Origin: Humibacter ginsenosidimutans | GTDB lineage: Bacteria; Actinomycetota; Actinomycetes; Actinomycetales; Microbacteriaceae | Length of the DNA stretch: 64,000 bases | NCBI RefSeq assembly: GCF_007859675.1 | Contig: NZ_CP042305.1 | Coordinates: 2,542,001-2,606,000, forward strand | Direction of reading: 5' to 3' | In this document: piece after piece, positions 9,107 to 18,562 of the stretch | Numbering within the stretch: the first letter of the stretch is position 1 | Layout of the letters: every line of letters starts with the position of its first letter | Position numbers and translations under genes: made by a program | The notes under the pieces: generated by a model | What the model saw: the letters and a program-made list of their open reading frames with translations, nothing else | Database searches by the model: none | Told to the model about the DNA's origin: nothing

Positions 9107-9667
9107 TTAGTCGTCCCATAGACCGACAGGGTCAGCAGAACACTCACTGGTGACATCAATGCCCGTCACCAGATCACTCGCGAAGAACCCGAGCACGGCA
9201 CCGCCTGGTACATCCGCCCTGATCTCGATGTTGTGATCAGCGGATGCCTTCTTCGACTGGTCCACAACAACACTCACGGTGTACCCGTGCGACTTCCACC
9301 CCTTCGCCACCCGCCTCGCATCAGCAGCCGGATCCTTACTCGGCGGCCCATACACCGATCCGCTCACCTGCCCGTGCTTGTCGCTACCATCACCACACGA
9401 CTGCGGCGCCATACCGGGCCCGTCCGCCTTCCAGACCGGGGCATCGGGATTCTCCGCTTCCGTGCTGATCTTCCACGGACCCGGCCCCGCATACCCGATC
9501 GTCAATTCCATATACCGATCCGCCTGCGCATACAACTGAGCAGCAGACAACGGCGTAGCCGACGCCGACGGCGAATGCGTCACAGAACAACCGGCCACAA
9601 CCAGCAGCGAAACAGTCACCACAGCCGCCGCCACACAACGACCAACCATGTCACTGCGGAGCTTCAC
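9107..9667 (-). CDS. Putative lipoprotein, tandem paralogue 1 (immunity-like position)
   Basis: A 186-aa lipoprotein. The lipobox VVAGC places the lipidated cysteine at residue 27. The mature part starts with an S/A/T linker, then LSAAQLYAQADRYMELTIGYAGPGPWK, a conserved SCGDG region, the central KDPAADARRVAKGWKSHGYTVSVV and the C-terminal TSECSADPVGLWDD. It is very similar to the next gene along its whole mature length. Two conserved cysteines (SCGDG, SECSAD) probably form a disulfide. Codon use (TTG, TAT, GAT, GCT) differs from the GC-rich codons of the neighbours. It starts 3 nt after the stop of its paralogue, so the two are co-transcribed with the hydrolase. No family recognised; an immunity role is inferred from position. 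Confidence 0.85.
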   Translation of the reverse strand: MKLRSDMVGRCVAAAVVTVSLLVVAGCSVTHSPSASATPLSAAQLYAQADRYMELTIGYAGPGPWKISTEAENPDAPVWKADGPGMAPQSCGDGSDKHGQVSGSVYGPPSKDPAADARRVAKGWKSHGYTVSVVVDQSKKASADHNIEIRADVPGGAVLGFFASDLVTGIDVTSECSADPVGLWDD

Positions 9668-9670
9668 TCT

Positions 9671-10234
9671 CTAGTCATCCCACAGACCGACAGGATCAGC
9701 AGAACACTCACTGGTGACATCAATGCTCGTCACCTGATCGCTGGCGAAGTAGCTGAGTACGGCACCGTTGGGCACATCCGCCCTGATCTCGACATTGTGA
9801 TCAGCGGATGCATCCTTCGACTGGTCCGCGATGACACTGACCGTGTACCCGTGCGACTTCCACCCCTTCGCCACCCGCCTCGCGTCAGCAGCCGGATCCT
9901 TACTCGCCGGCCCGAAGACCGCCCCGCTGACCTGCCCGTGTTTGTCGTTGCCGTCACCGCACGACTGCGGCCCGATCCCGACACCACCCGGCTTCCACGT
10001 CTCAGCATGAGGATCCTGCACCGGCGTCGCCGTCTTCCACGGCCCCGGCCCCGCATACCCAATCGTCAACTCCATGTACCGATCCGCCTGCGCATACAAC
10101 TGAGCAGCAGACAACGGCGTAGCCGACGCCGACGGCGAATGCACCACAGAACAACCTCCCAAGATCAATGTGACAACGAACATGACGGCGACTGCCGAGC
10201 TCCGACGAACACGGCCACCATGTGAACCTGCCAT
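9671..10234 (-). CDS. Putative lipoprotein, tandem paralogue 2 (immunity-like position)
   Basis: A 187-aa lipoprotein with lipobox ILGGC (lipidated cysteine 28) and the same mature fold as its neighbour: LSAAQLYAQADRYMELTIGY, SCGDG, KDPAADARRVAKGWKSHGYTVSV and SECSADPVGLWDD. The two differ mainly in the leader, in the segment after GPGPWK and near the C-terminus, while some DNA segments are almost identical. This suggests recent duplication or gene conversion. The ATG at 10234 overlaps the stop of the upstream hydrolase in the form ATGA, so the two are translationally coupled. An upstream in-frame start would extend into that gene. This arrangement is expected of an exported cognate immunity protein. 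Confidence 0.87.
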   Translation of the reverse strand: MAGSHGGRVRRSSAVAVMFVVTLILGGCSVVHSPSASATPLSAAQLYAQADRYMELTIGYAGPGPWKTATPVQDPHAETWKPGGVGIGPQSCGDGNDKHGQVSGAVFGPASKDPAADARRVAKGWKSHGYTVSVIADQSKDASADHNVEIRADVPNGAVLSYFASDQVTSIDVTSECSADPVGLWDD

Positions 10235-12042
10235 CAGAACTCCCAGTCGGCGGATAGACCCCACGAATCGGCGGTCTTCGTCAAGCCGCCGTCGACGAAG
10301 GCGTCGCGACCAGTGCTCGTCGCTGCGATGTTACGAAGCGACTGCGTCCCGGGATCGAAGTATCCGTGCCCGGGCGGTGGTGCCGCCGTCGTCACTTTCT
10401 CCCACCACGCCCCGTCGCTTCCCAGCGGGTTGTGCCCCTCCACCGGGAGTAAGCCCTTCGCAACGTCACCGTCGGAGCTGAAGGACTGAGCGCCGAAGAT
10501 CACCGGGGCGCCTGGCGCCGCTACCCCCGGATTCGGCTCGGCACGCCCAGAGACGTCCGCTCCGAACGGTGCGAGATGGTCTGCGCTGGCTCCCGTCGTA
10601 TAGATCGCCGGAGTACGACCCTCCTGCCCGGGCACGTGCGTCGTGGCGACGTGCAACCGGGCCAGATCCGTCACTTTCAAGGGATCGAGTCCCGCAGAAG
10701 CGACCATCGTGAACGACGCGACCTTGTGGGCAGTCTCCGTCAGCGCATCGGCCGCCGTCGTGGTGCCGTACGAATGAGCGACCACGTTGACCGAGGTCGG
10801 ACTGCCGTCGCCGACCCTGGTGTCGTGATCGGCGTCGAGCTCGGCGGCAAGGCGCCTTGCTCCCTGCGAGGCATCCACACCGCTGGTCACGCCGACAATG
10901 CCCGGCGTGTTGTAGCCAATCCACGCCACATCAGCGTGCGCGTTCGCCGGGTCAAGTGCCTCTTGTTTCACGTAAAGATTCGCTGCTGCACGCCCCCAAT
11001 CACCAAGCGCGCTGTCAGCATTGGAGAGCATGCCCGGCACCATCCAGGTGCTGTTGTCCGCCGTGTCGAGGTCGCCGTACGAGACGGCCAGCAGCGGGTT
11101 CTTCCCGTCGTCGTCTCCGAGAAGGTTGTAGTCGACGATCTGCGTAGGGATTTTTTCGCTCCTTCCCCACCTTGAGTGCCCGCTTGAGCTGAGCGATGGC
11201 CTTGCGCTGGGCATCCGTGAGATTCGGGTTCTTGCTGTCCGCGTTCAACTGAATCCGGTTCGCCGTGTCTCGGGCAGCGTACGGCACGCCGCCGAGATTG
11301 CCGATGATGCCCGGCACTGAAGTCTCGAGGGCATGCTGCTGCTCCTTGCTGAGCGATTTCCACCATGCTGCGACCGCTTTCGGGTCGGGCGGGTTGTTCC
11401 AGAAGTCCCTGACGAGCAGGGGGTTCGCCTTCAACAGCTTCGCCAGCTCCGAGGCGTCGGCTCCCTTCAACAGGGTCAGCAGCATGCCGGCGCCCGCTGA
11501 AGACCAGAAGTCCGCGCCGGAACTGCCTGTCATCGGTTTCGTCGACGCACCCGACGACCTGGATGCCGCCAACGCCCTGACGCAGACGCTGTCCGCAATC
11601 TCTCGGTCGGAGACGAGCCGCGTGAGCTCAGCTGCCAGATCATCGATGTCCTGCGACTTGGCCGCCTGTGCCCGCTGGGTCGAGTGCTCCGTCGAGTCGG
11701 TGCGCTCGAGCGCGCGGAGGTCGTCTTTCGCATCGTCCAGCTTCGACTGGATCCGGGCCTGCTGCACCTTGATGTCGTCAAGCGCACCGGCGTACGCGAT
11801 CAAGGCCCTGCACTCGGCGCCGACCCGGCCGGCGAGCTCGTCGAGACGCGCTACGAGTGCGTCGATGGCCGAAACGAACGCCGTCTGCGATGAGCCGGTC
11901 CAACTCGCGGCATCCAGCTCGGAAACCGTCTTGCGCAGAACCTTCGCCACGGCGTTCAGCTTCTCGACGTGAGCCTGCCGCTTCGAAGCGGCGAGAAGGA
12001 TGCCTCCCGGGTCACCGGCGCCCGGGTTCGAAGGATCCACGC

Positions 12043-12046
<4 letters not shown>
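10234..12046 (-). pseudogene. WXG-headed DUF1023 alpha/beta-hydrolase (putative T7SS-type effector), frameshifted in a T6 run
   Basis: The first 300 codons give a helical N-terminal region with a W-x-G turn (W49-T50-G51, DAASWTGSSQTAF) and a long coiled stretch, as in WXG100/LXG-type secretion heads. After the frame break at a run of six T (11151-11156) the second frame gives an alpha/beta-hydrolase of the DUF1023 (Abhydrolase_8) type: NLLGDDDGKNPLLAVSYGDLDTADN, then VVAHSYGTT, with nucleophile S425 in the corrected numbering, and a C-terminal GHGYFDPGTQSLRN carrying the probable catalytic His. Removing one base gives an intact 603-aa protein. There is no signal peptide. It overlaps the gene before it (GTGA) and the lipoprotein after it (ATGA), a tight operon. 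Lipid or ester hydrolysis is inferred from the fold. Confidence 0.85.
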
Positions 12047-13959
<1,913 letters not shown>

Positions 13960-13967
13960 GGCGTCCG

Positions 13968-13998
13968 AGGCGCGGAGCACGCGAAGCGCGCGTCAGGC
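13968..13998. terminator. GC-rich hairpin between convergent argG and PLDc_N genes
   Basis: A hairpin built around GGAGCACGCGAAGCGCGCG, a variant of the dispersed repeat also seen near 28.2, 40.95 and 63.2 kb. It sits in the 33 bp between two convergent stop codons and runs a few bases into the second gene. It is well placed as a bidirectional terminator. Confidence 0.5.
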
Positions 13999-14376
13999 CT
14001 CTGGCTTGCGCTGCTCCAGGGCGGCGCGGCGCCGGGTGTCCTCTTCGATCTCGCGTTCGAGGTCGGCGAGCTGCTGTTCCGTCGTACGCCCGTCGCGCGA
14101 CGGCACAGGCTGCACGGTGACGTGCGCTGTGCCCATCGGGGGCGCACCGAGCGGGGCCGATGCCGGTCTGCTGCGGCGCGGCATCCTCACCGGACGCGAA
14201 GCACCCTCGTACGAACGGCCCAGCGCGAACCACAGCACGATGCCGACCAGCGGAATGAATACGATCAGCAGCACCCAGACGATCTTGTGCATGTACTTCA
14301 CGCGGCTCTCGTCGATGCGGATCACGTCGATGAGCGCGCCGAGCATCAGCAGAAGAAGAAGCACGTAAAGCACCAT
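13993..14376 (-). CDS. PLDc_N-domain membrane protein
   Basis: A 127-aa protein with two membrane spans near the N-terminus (VLYVLLLLLMLGALIDVI and HKIVWVLLIVFIPLVGIVLWFALG). This is the PLD-nuclease N-terminal module also found alone in many actinobacteria. The C-terminal half is cytoplasmic, basic and Pro-rich and ends in a predicted helix (TTEQQLADLEREIEEDTRRRAALEQRK). Function unknown; the module may help assemble membrane complexes. The ATG at 14376 lies 6 nt after a TAGGGT -10 and has no ribosome site, so a leaderless mRNA is likely. Confidence 0.85.
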   Translation of the reverse strand: MVLYVLLLLLMLGALIDVIRIDESRVKYMHKIVWVLLIVFIPLVGIVLWFALGRSYEGASRPVRMPRRSRPASAPLGAPPMGTAHVTVQPVPSRDGRTTEQQLADLEREIEEDTRRRAALEQRKPEA

Positions 14377-14382
14377 GCGATC

Positions 14383-14388
14383 ACCCTA
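14383..14388 (-). promoter_or_regulatory. Leaderless -10 box (TAGGGT) for the PLDc_N gene
   Basis: TAGGGT lies 6 nt before the ATG at 14376, and no ribosome site intervenes. Confidence 0.55.
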
Positions 14389-14478
14389 GAGCGAGTTGTG
14401 CTCTTCGGCACTCGGCCCAGGCAGCTCCGCGCACGCGAGGTTCGACCCGTCGCGAACTCGGTGCCGGCCAGACGAAGT

Positions 14479-14519
14479 GTCGCTCCGGCCCCCGCGACGA
14501 GCGCGGGGATCGGAGCGAC
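14479..14519 (-). terminator. Terminator hairpin after the GH3 gene
   Basis: Perfect arms GTCGCTCCG (14479-14487) and CGGAGCGAC (14511-14519), with an inner CCCCGC/GCGGGG stem. It lies 19 bp downstream of the GH3 stop on the minus strand. No clear U-run follows. Confidence 0.7.
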
Positions 14520-14537
14520 GGGTGATCAGCTCGCTTC

Positions 14538-15764
14538 TCAGGACACGCGAGAGCGAAGGTTCTGCACGCGCTGCAGCGACGCGATGAACCGCAACGGGTC
14601 GAGCGTGTGCTTCTGCACCGCGGTGGTGAGGGCATCCACCGCATCCGTGCCCTGCGAGTAGTCGCGCGCCGAGCACAGGAGGATGTCCATGCCCGCCTTC
14701 GCCGCGAGAAGCGCTCGGTTGCCCGTGTCACCGAACGCGGTGAGCGCTCCCGCCTCCAGAGCATCGGTGATCGTGACCCCGCTGAAGCCGAGCCGAGCGC
14801 GCAGCTCGAGTTCGATCATCCGCAGAGACAGGCCGGCCGGGTACGTGGCATCGATCGCCGGATACGTGGCCCACGACGCCATGACGAGCTTCACCCCCGC
14901 TTTGATCGCGGGCGAGAACGCGGCCTCGTCGACGTTCCGCAGCTCCGAGAGCCCCTGGGTCAAGGTGACCGGCCCGAGGTCCGTGTTCTCGTCCGCCGTC
15001 GCGGCTCCAAGACCCGGGAAGTGCTTCGCCGTCGCGGCGACGCCCGCGCCCTGCTGCGCACGCACGAAGTCTGCGCCCAGACGTCCGGCGAGCACGGGAT
15101 CCGAGCTGTAGGAGCGCTCCCACTGGTCGTCGAAGTTGCCGGGGGTGCGGAACACGTCGAGCACCGGCGCGAGGTTCAGGTTCATCCCCACGTTCTTCAG
15201 GGCGCCGGCCGCACCGGATCCGGCCGCTGTGGCCGCAGCATCCGGATCGGCGGCCAGACCGATCTGCTTCTCGGAGAGCACCGGCTCCTGCCCGCTGAGA
15301 CGACGGATGTAGCCGCCCTCTTGATCGGTCATGAGCAGCAGCGGCTCTTTGACCGGCGAGGATGCTTGAGCCGCTCGCAGTTGCGCGACCACGCTCGCGA
15401 TCTGAGTCAGGCTGGTGATGTTCTCCCCGAAGAAGATGACACCGCCGACCTCACCCTGTGCGATGCCCTCGAGAAGGGCATCAGGCGGAGTCGCCCCCGG
15501 GTAGGAGAAGATCACCCGCTGCGCCACCTGTTGGCGCGGTGAGAGCCGCAACCACCAGGGCAGCGAGAAACCCGACATGGCGGTCTCGGATGCCGGCGCG
15601 GCGAATGCGGAAGCGGCACCCGCTCCTGCGAGGGCAGCCCCTGCTGCGGCTCCAACGCCGGCTGCGAGCACCGAGCGGCGGGAGAAACGGGGACCACGAG
15701 CCGCGATGTCGCGCTCGTCGGAGCCCCCGGCGACTGGTTCTGACGGTGACGATGCCGAATTCAT
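14538..15764 (-). CDS. Tat-exported GH3 beta-N-acetylhexosaminidase-like protein
   Basis: A 408-aa glycoside hydrolase family 3 protein of the single-domain NagZ type. It begins with a twin-arginine signal (S-R-R-S-V-L at 28-33, then an Ala/Gly-rich core to about 57), so it is exported folded. Key positions are LLLMTDQEGGYIRRL, K247-H248-F249-P250-G251 (the KHFPG substrate loop) and VTITDALEAGAL, with nucleophile D334. The His-Asp dyad loop that supplies the acid/base in NagZ (KHFPGHG..D) reads KHFPGLG here, so the usual catalytic histidine position is altered. Substrates in the family are beta-linked GlcNAc or cell-wall muropeptides. The start at 15764 is fixed by AAGGAG 6 nt upstream. Confidence 0.9.
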   Translation of the reverse strand: MNSASSPSEPVAGGSDERDIAARGPRFSRRSVLAAGVGAAAGAALAGAGAASAFAAPASETAMSGFSLPWWLRLSPRQQVAQRVIFSYPGATPPDALLEGIAQGEVGGVIFFGENITSLTQIASVVAQLRAAQASSPVKEPLLLMTDQEGGYIRRLSGQEPVLSEKQIGLAADPDAAATAAGSGAAGALKNVGMNLNLAPVLDVFRTPGNFDDQWERSYSSDPVLAGRLGADFVRAQQGAGVAATAKHFPGLGAATADENTDLGPVTLTQGLSELRNVDEAAFSPAIKAGVKLVMASWATYPAIDATYPAGLSLRMIELELRARLGFSGVTITDALEAGALTAFGDTGNRALLAAKAGMDILLCSARDYSQGTDAVDALTTAVQKHTLDPLRFIASLQRVQNLRSRVS

Positions 15765-15915
15765 GTTCGCTCCTTCGTGCCCCGCATCCTTGCAGGGGCC
15801 CGTCAACGACCTTCGTCCGGCCCCCGTATGGGTGTCAAGCGTGCACAGGTCGGTCCGCGCAGATGCGCAGGGCCGCGTTGCGCGTTTGCCGAGGGTTGCG
15901 GTGTCGCTATGCGGG

Positions 15916-15967
15916 GTGCTCCTCAACCCACGGGGCGGGTACTGCTACGCCGCGAGCTCCTCAACCC
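15916..15967. repeat. Two direct half-copies of the dispersed GAGGAGC repeat
   Basis: GTGCTCCTCAACCC (15916-15929) and GAGCTCCTCAACCC (15954-15967) match, in reverse, the outer arm GGGTTGAGGAGC of the dispersed repeat at 63191-63289. The second copy covers the stop codon of the GH29 gene. The rest of the 196-bp gap between GH29 and GH3 shows nothing else clear. Confidence 0.45.
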
Positions 15968-17286
15968 TCGGGAGCGGAGCGGCGCGTGATCGCGAGCACC
16001 GTGTCGACCGGATCGGGCAGCGGGTAGCTGAAGGCCTCGTCGGGACCGATCGGCACCAAGGCGAGGCCGGGGTTGCCCTCCGCCATCCATGCCTTCGCCA
16101 TGCCGAGGGCGGCGCCATCGCGAACGAGGCGAACGGAGGCGATCGACTCCTGGTCGATCTCGTCGAGCGCGACCGGTCCGACGCGCTCCTCGAGCACGTG
16201 CGCATAGATCGTGCCGTCGCGTTCGGTGTAGCGTCCCCACTCGGGTTTCGGCAGCTCCGCTGCGCCGGCGCCGTAGACGCTCTCACCGTTGTCGGCCAGC
16301 CAGTCGCCGACCTCGCGCAGAATCTCGACGGCCTTCTCAGGGAAGCGGCCACGGGCATCCGGGCCCACATTCAGCAGCAGGTTGCCGCCCTTCGAGACGC
16401 ACTCCACGAGCGTGCGCACGACGAGTTTCGCGGGCTTCCAGTCGTGATCGAAAGCGTGATAACCCCAGTGGTTGTTGAGCGTGATGCAGGCCTCCCACGG
16501 AATGGGCTCGCCCGTCTCATCGGCGAGACCGCGCACCGGGATCACCTGCTCGGGAGACGCGAAGTCGCCCGCGTATTCCGACGGATGCGCCGTGATGATG
16601 CTGCCCTTCTCACCGCCGCTGCCCTCGAGGCGATTGTCGATCAGCACGTTCGGCTGCAGCTCGCGCACCATGCGCACCAGCTCCGTGGCCCGCCAGGCCT
16701 CGCCCTTGAGGTCGCCGTACGAGAAGTCGAACCAGAGCAGGTCCAAGTCACCGTAGTTCGTGCACAGCTCGCGCACCTGGCCGTGCAGGTAGTCGAGGTA
16801 GCGGTCGAAGTCGGGCTCGTGCCCGTCGATACCCTCGGCCGTCGGCTTGTCTCGATCGGGGTGGTACGGGTCTCCTGCGACGGGGAAGTCGGGGTGATGC
16901 CAGTCGACGAGGGAGTAGTAGAGGCCGACGCGGATGCCTCTGGCCCGGAACGCACGCAGGAACTCGGCGACGACATCCACTCCGAACCCGTTGTGCATCG
17001 TGGAGTAGTCGGTGAGCTCCGAGTCGAACAGGCAGAAACCGTCGTGGTGCTTCGCGGTGAGCACGGCGTATTTCATGCCGGCGCGAGCGGCGGCGTCCGC
17101 CCAGGCGTCGGCGTCGAAGGAGTCGGGGCGGAACGCGTCGACGTACTGCTGGTAGTCGTCGGTGCCGATGTGCTCGTAGGACCGCACCCACTCGCCGCGA
17201 GCGGGCACCGCGTAGGCCCCCCAGTGCATGAACAGGCCGAAGCGGTCGTTTCTGAACCACTCGGAGCGGGCGAAACGGTCGTGCAT
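15961..17286 (-). CDS. GH29 alpha-L-fucosidase, cytoplasmic (copy 1)
   Basis: A 441-aa GH29 enzyme. Family markers: FGLFMHWGAYAVPARGEW near the start, YAVLTAKHHDGFCLFDS (the catalytic-face HH-D), YYSLVDWHHPDFP and DLDLLWFDFSYG, with the nucleophile at D187. NHWGYHAFD and GGNLLLNVGPDARGRFPE follow. There is no signal peptide, so it acts inside the cell on imported fucosides. GAGGAG lies 7 nt before the ATG at 17286; longer in-frame extensions run through the 22-bp repeats and are not coding. The second GH29 (55728-57104) has the same plan but only moderate similarity, so this is not a recent duplicate. Confidence 0.93.
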   Translation of the reverse strand: MHDRFARSEWFRNDRFGLFMHWGAYAVPARGEWVRSYEHIGTDDYQQYVDAFRPDSFDADAWADAAARAGMKYAVLTAKHHDGFCLFDSELTDYSTMHNGFGVDVVAEFLRAFRARGIRVGLYYSLVDWHHPDFPVAGDPYHPDRDKPTAEGIDGHEPDFDRYLDYLHGQVRELCTNYGDLDLLWFDFSYGDLKGEAWRATELVRMVRELQPNVLIDNRLEGSGGEKGSIITAHPSEYAGDFASPEQVIPVRGLADETGEPIPWEACITLNNHWGYHAFDHDWKPAKLVVRTLVECVSKGGNLLLNVGPDARGRFPEKAVEILREVGDWLADNGESVYGAGAAELPKPEWGRYTERDGTIYAHVLEERVGPVALDEIDQESIASVRLVRDGAALGMAKAWMAEGNPGLALVPIGPDEAFSYPLPDPVDTVLAITRRSAPEG

Positions 17287-17360
17287 GGATGTTCTCCTCG
17301 TGCGTCGATGGCTGCCCGGCGAGCCTAACGAAGGGAGCTGTGCGGGGTGCGGTGAGGTCC

Positions 17361-17470
17361 GCACTCTCGGCAGTGGAAAGGGGCACGCTCGACGACGGGA
17401 ACGGGCACCCTCGGCGAGGGGAACGGGCACTCTCGGCGACGAAGAGACACACCCTCGGCAGCGGGTGGGG
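17361..17470. repeat. Five tandem 22-bp repeats between divergent genes
   Basis: Five imperfect copies begin at 17361, 17383, 17405, 17427 and 17449, an exact 22-bp period. The core is GCACYCTCGGCGASGGGAAC, with the last copy most diverged. The array fills most of the region between the GH29 ATG (17286) and the DUF402 start (17495), just upstream of the DUF402 -10. The spacing of about two helical turns puts each copy on the same DNA face. It is not coding and has no spacers. Confidence 0.8.
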
Positions 17471-17481
17471 ATGCACGGCCG

Positions 17482-17487
17482 TAGGCT
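17482..17487 (+). promoter_or_regulatory. Leaderless -10 box (TAGGCT) for the DUF402 gene
   Basis: TAGGCT lies 7 nt before the ATG at 17495. The last 22-bp repeat ends just upstream, in the -35 region. Confidence 0.6.
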
Positions 17488-17494
17488 TTCGCGC

Positions 17495-18157
17495 ATGACT
17501 CGGCACGAACCCTGGGTACGCGGCGACGTCGTCGTGCTGCGCAACGTGAAGGAGGCAGACCCGCCGCATCACGACAGGCACGTCGGCTACGCCCACACAG
17601 CGCGGGTGATCGCCGACGACGGCGAGGTCGTCGTGCTCCACCAGCCGCCGAAGACGCTGCACCGCGAGCGCAACGGCGAGCGCGGCGGCCCCCGCGGTCG
17701 CAACATGGTGCGCGGCGGATGGGACGGCACGCACTCCGAGCGCGAGTGGCGCGGCGACGGCGTGGTCCTCGTGCACCGCTGGCAACAGCCGTGGTCGGTG
17801 TGGCGTTGGGTGGACGCCGACGGCGTGTGGTCATCCCACTTCTACGTGAACTTCGAGCGCCCATGGACGCGCTCGCCGCTCGGCTTCGACACCGAGGACT
17901 GGGTGCTCGACCTCGTGATCACCGGTGACGAGCGCACCGTCACGGTGAAGGATGCCGACGAGCTCGAGTGGTGCGTTGCCGCCGGCACGATCTCCACCGA
18001 CGTGGCGGAGCTGGCGCGACGATCCGCCGACGAGATGACGGCGGTCGCGGATCGGAACGGCTGGCCGTTCGACGCGGATTGGTCGGCGTGGCTTCCGGAT
18101 GCCGCGTGGGATGCTCGACCGCTCCCCGTCGGCTGGGACGAACCGGGGGCGCGATGA
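17495..18157 (+). CDS. DUF402-domain protein
   Basis: A 220-aa protein. The C-terminal half carries the DUF402 signature: SHFYVNFERPWTRSPLGFDTEDWVLDLVI, then VKDADELEWCVAAGTIS. DUF402 proteins are small beta-rich metal-dependent phosphatases or hydrolases, related to proteins acting on nucleoside di- and triphosphates. The residues around DTEDWVLDLVI and KDADELE are the likely metal ligands. The N-terminal 75 residues are polar and less typical. The start follows a TAGGCT -10 by 7 nt. Its stop overlaps the next ATG (ATGA), so the two are coupled. The 22-bp repeats upstream may control it. Confidence 0.85.
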   Translation: MTRHEPWVRGDVVVLRNVKEADPPHHDRHVGYAHTARVIADDGEVVVLHQPPKTLHRERNGERGGPRGRNMVRGGWDGTHSEREWRGDGVVLVHRWQQPWSVWRWVDADGVWSSHFYVNFERPWTRSPLGFDTEDWVLDLVITGDERTVTVKDADELEWCVAAGTISTDVAELARRSADEMTAVADRNGWPFDADWSAWLPDAAWDARPLPVGWDEPGAR

Positions 18158-18540
18158 GCGAGCCGGCTCGTCGCGTGCACGTCGAACAGCTGCTGCCGCG
18201 CAACCAGTACCTGGTGACGCCGGCGGTGGCGGCATCCGCGCTGCGCGAGCGCCGGTGGGTGGACGGCGAGCTCGGCCTGACGGAGGAGTGGCTCGTGTTC
18301 GCCTCCGGCAACCCGCACGACGCCCCCGACTTCGTGCTGCTCGACGGGGACGTGGAGGTCGAGGTCACCGAGGGTGCGGGAACAGCGATCGTCTCCGTGA
18401 CCGTGTCGCGCACCGCCCACCGGTACCGCGCCGACGTTCTCGAGGTGGCTCCGCTCGTCGACACGCTGCGCAGACTGCGCGCCGAACCGCCGAGCGGCAC
18501 CAGGGTCTGGCGAGCGGATGCCGACGAATCGGCGCCGTGA
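18154..18540 (+). CDS. Hypothetical protein coupled to DUF402
   Basis: A 128-aa soluble protein. No family recognised. It is mostly predicted beta strands in the middle (EWLVFASGN, PDFVLLDGDVEVEVTEGAGTAIVSVTVSRTAHRYRADVLEV) with a short C-terminal helix. The ATG at 18154 overlaps the DUF402 stop by four bases, so translation is coupled and a shared function is likely. The stop is 22 bp before the start of the EamA transporter, which has its own -10. Confidence 0.75.
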   Translation: MSEPARRVHVEQLLPRNQYLVTPAVAASALRERRWVDGELGLTEEWLVFASGNPHDAPDFVLLDGDVEVEVTEGAGTAIVSVTVSRTAHRYRADVLEVAPLVDTLRRLRAEPPSGTRVWRADADESAP

Positions 18541-18550
18541 CCGCTGCCGG

Positions 18551-18556
18551 TAACGT
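18551..18556 (+). promoter_or_regulatory. Leaderless -10 box (TAACGT) for the EamA gene
   Basis: TAACGT lies 6 nt before the GTG at 18563, with no ribosome site. Confidence 0.55.
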
Positions 18557-18562
18557 CGAGTC

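Noticed and set aside
9233-10225. A 330-codon plus-strand frame with an internal duplication, opposite the lipoprotein pair
   Set aside because: The internal repeat only mirrors the tandem duplication; the minus-strand frames have lipoboxes and coupled starts.
17361-17470. CRISPR array
   Set aside because: Repeats are contiguous at 22 bp with no unique spacers, and no cas genes are present.
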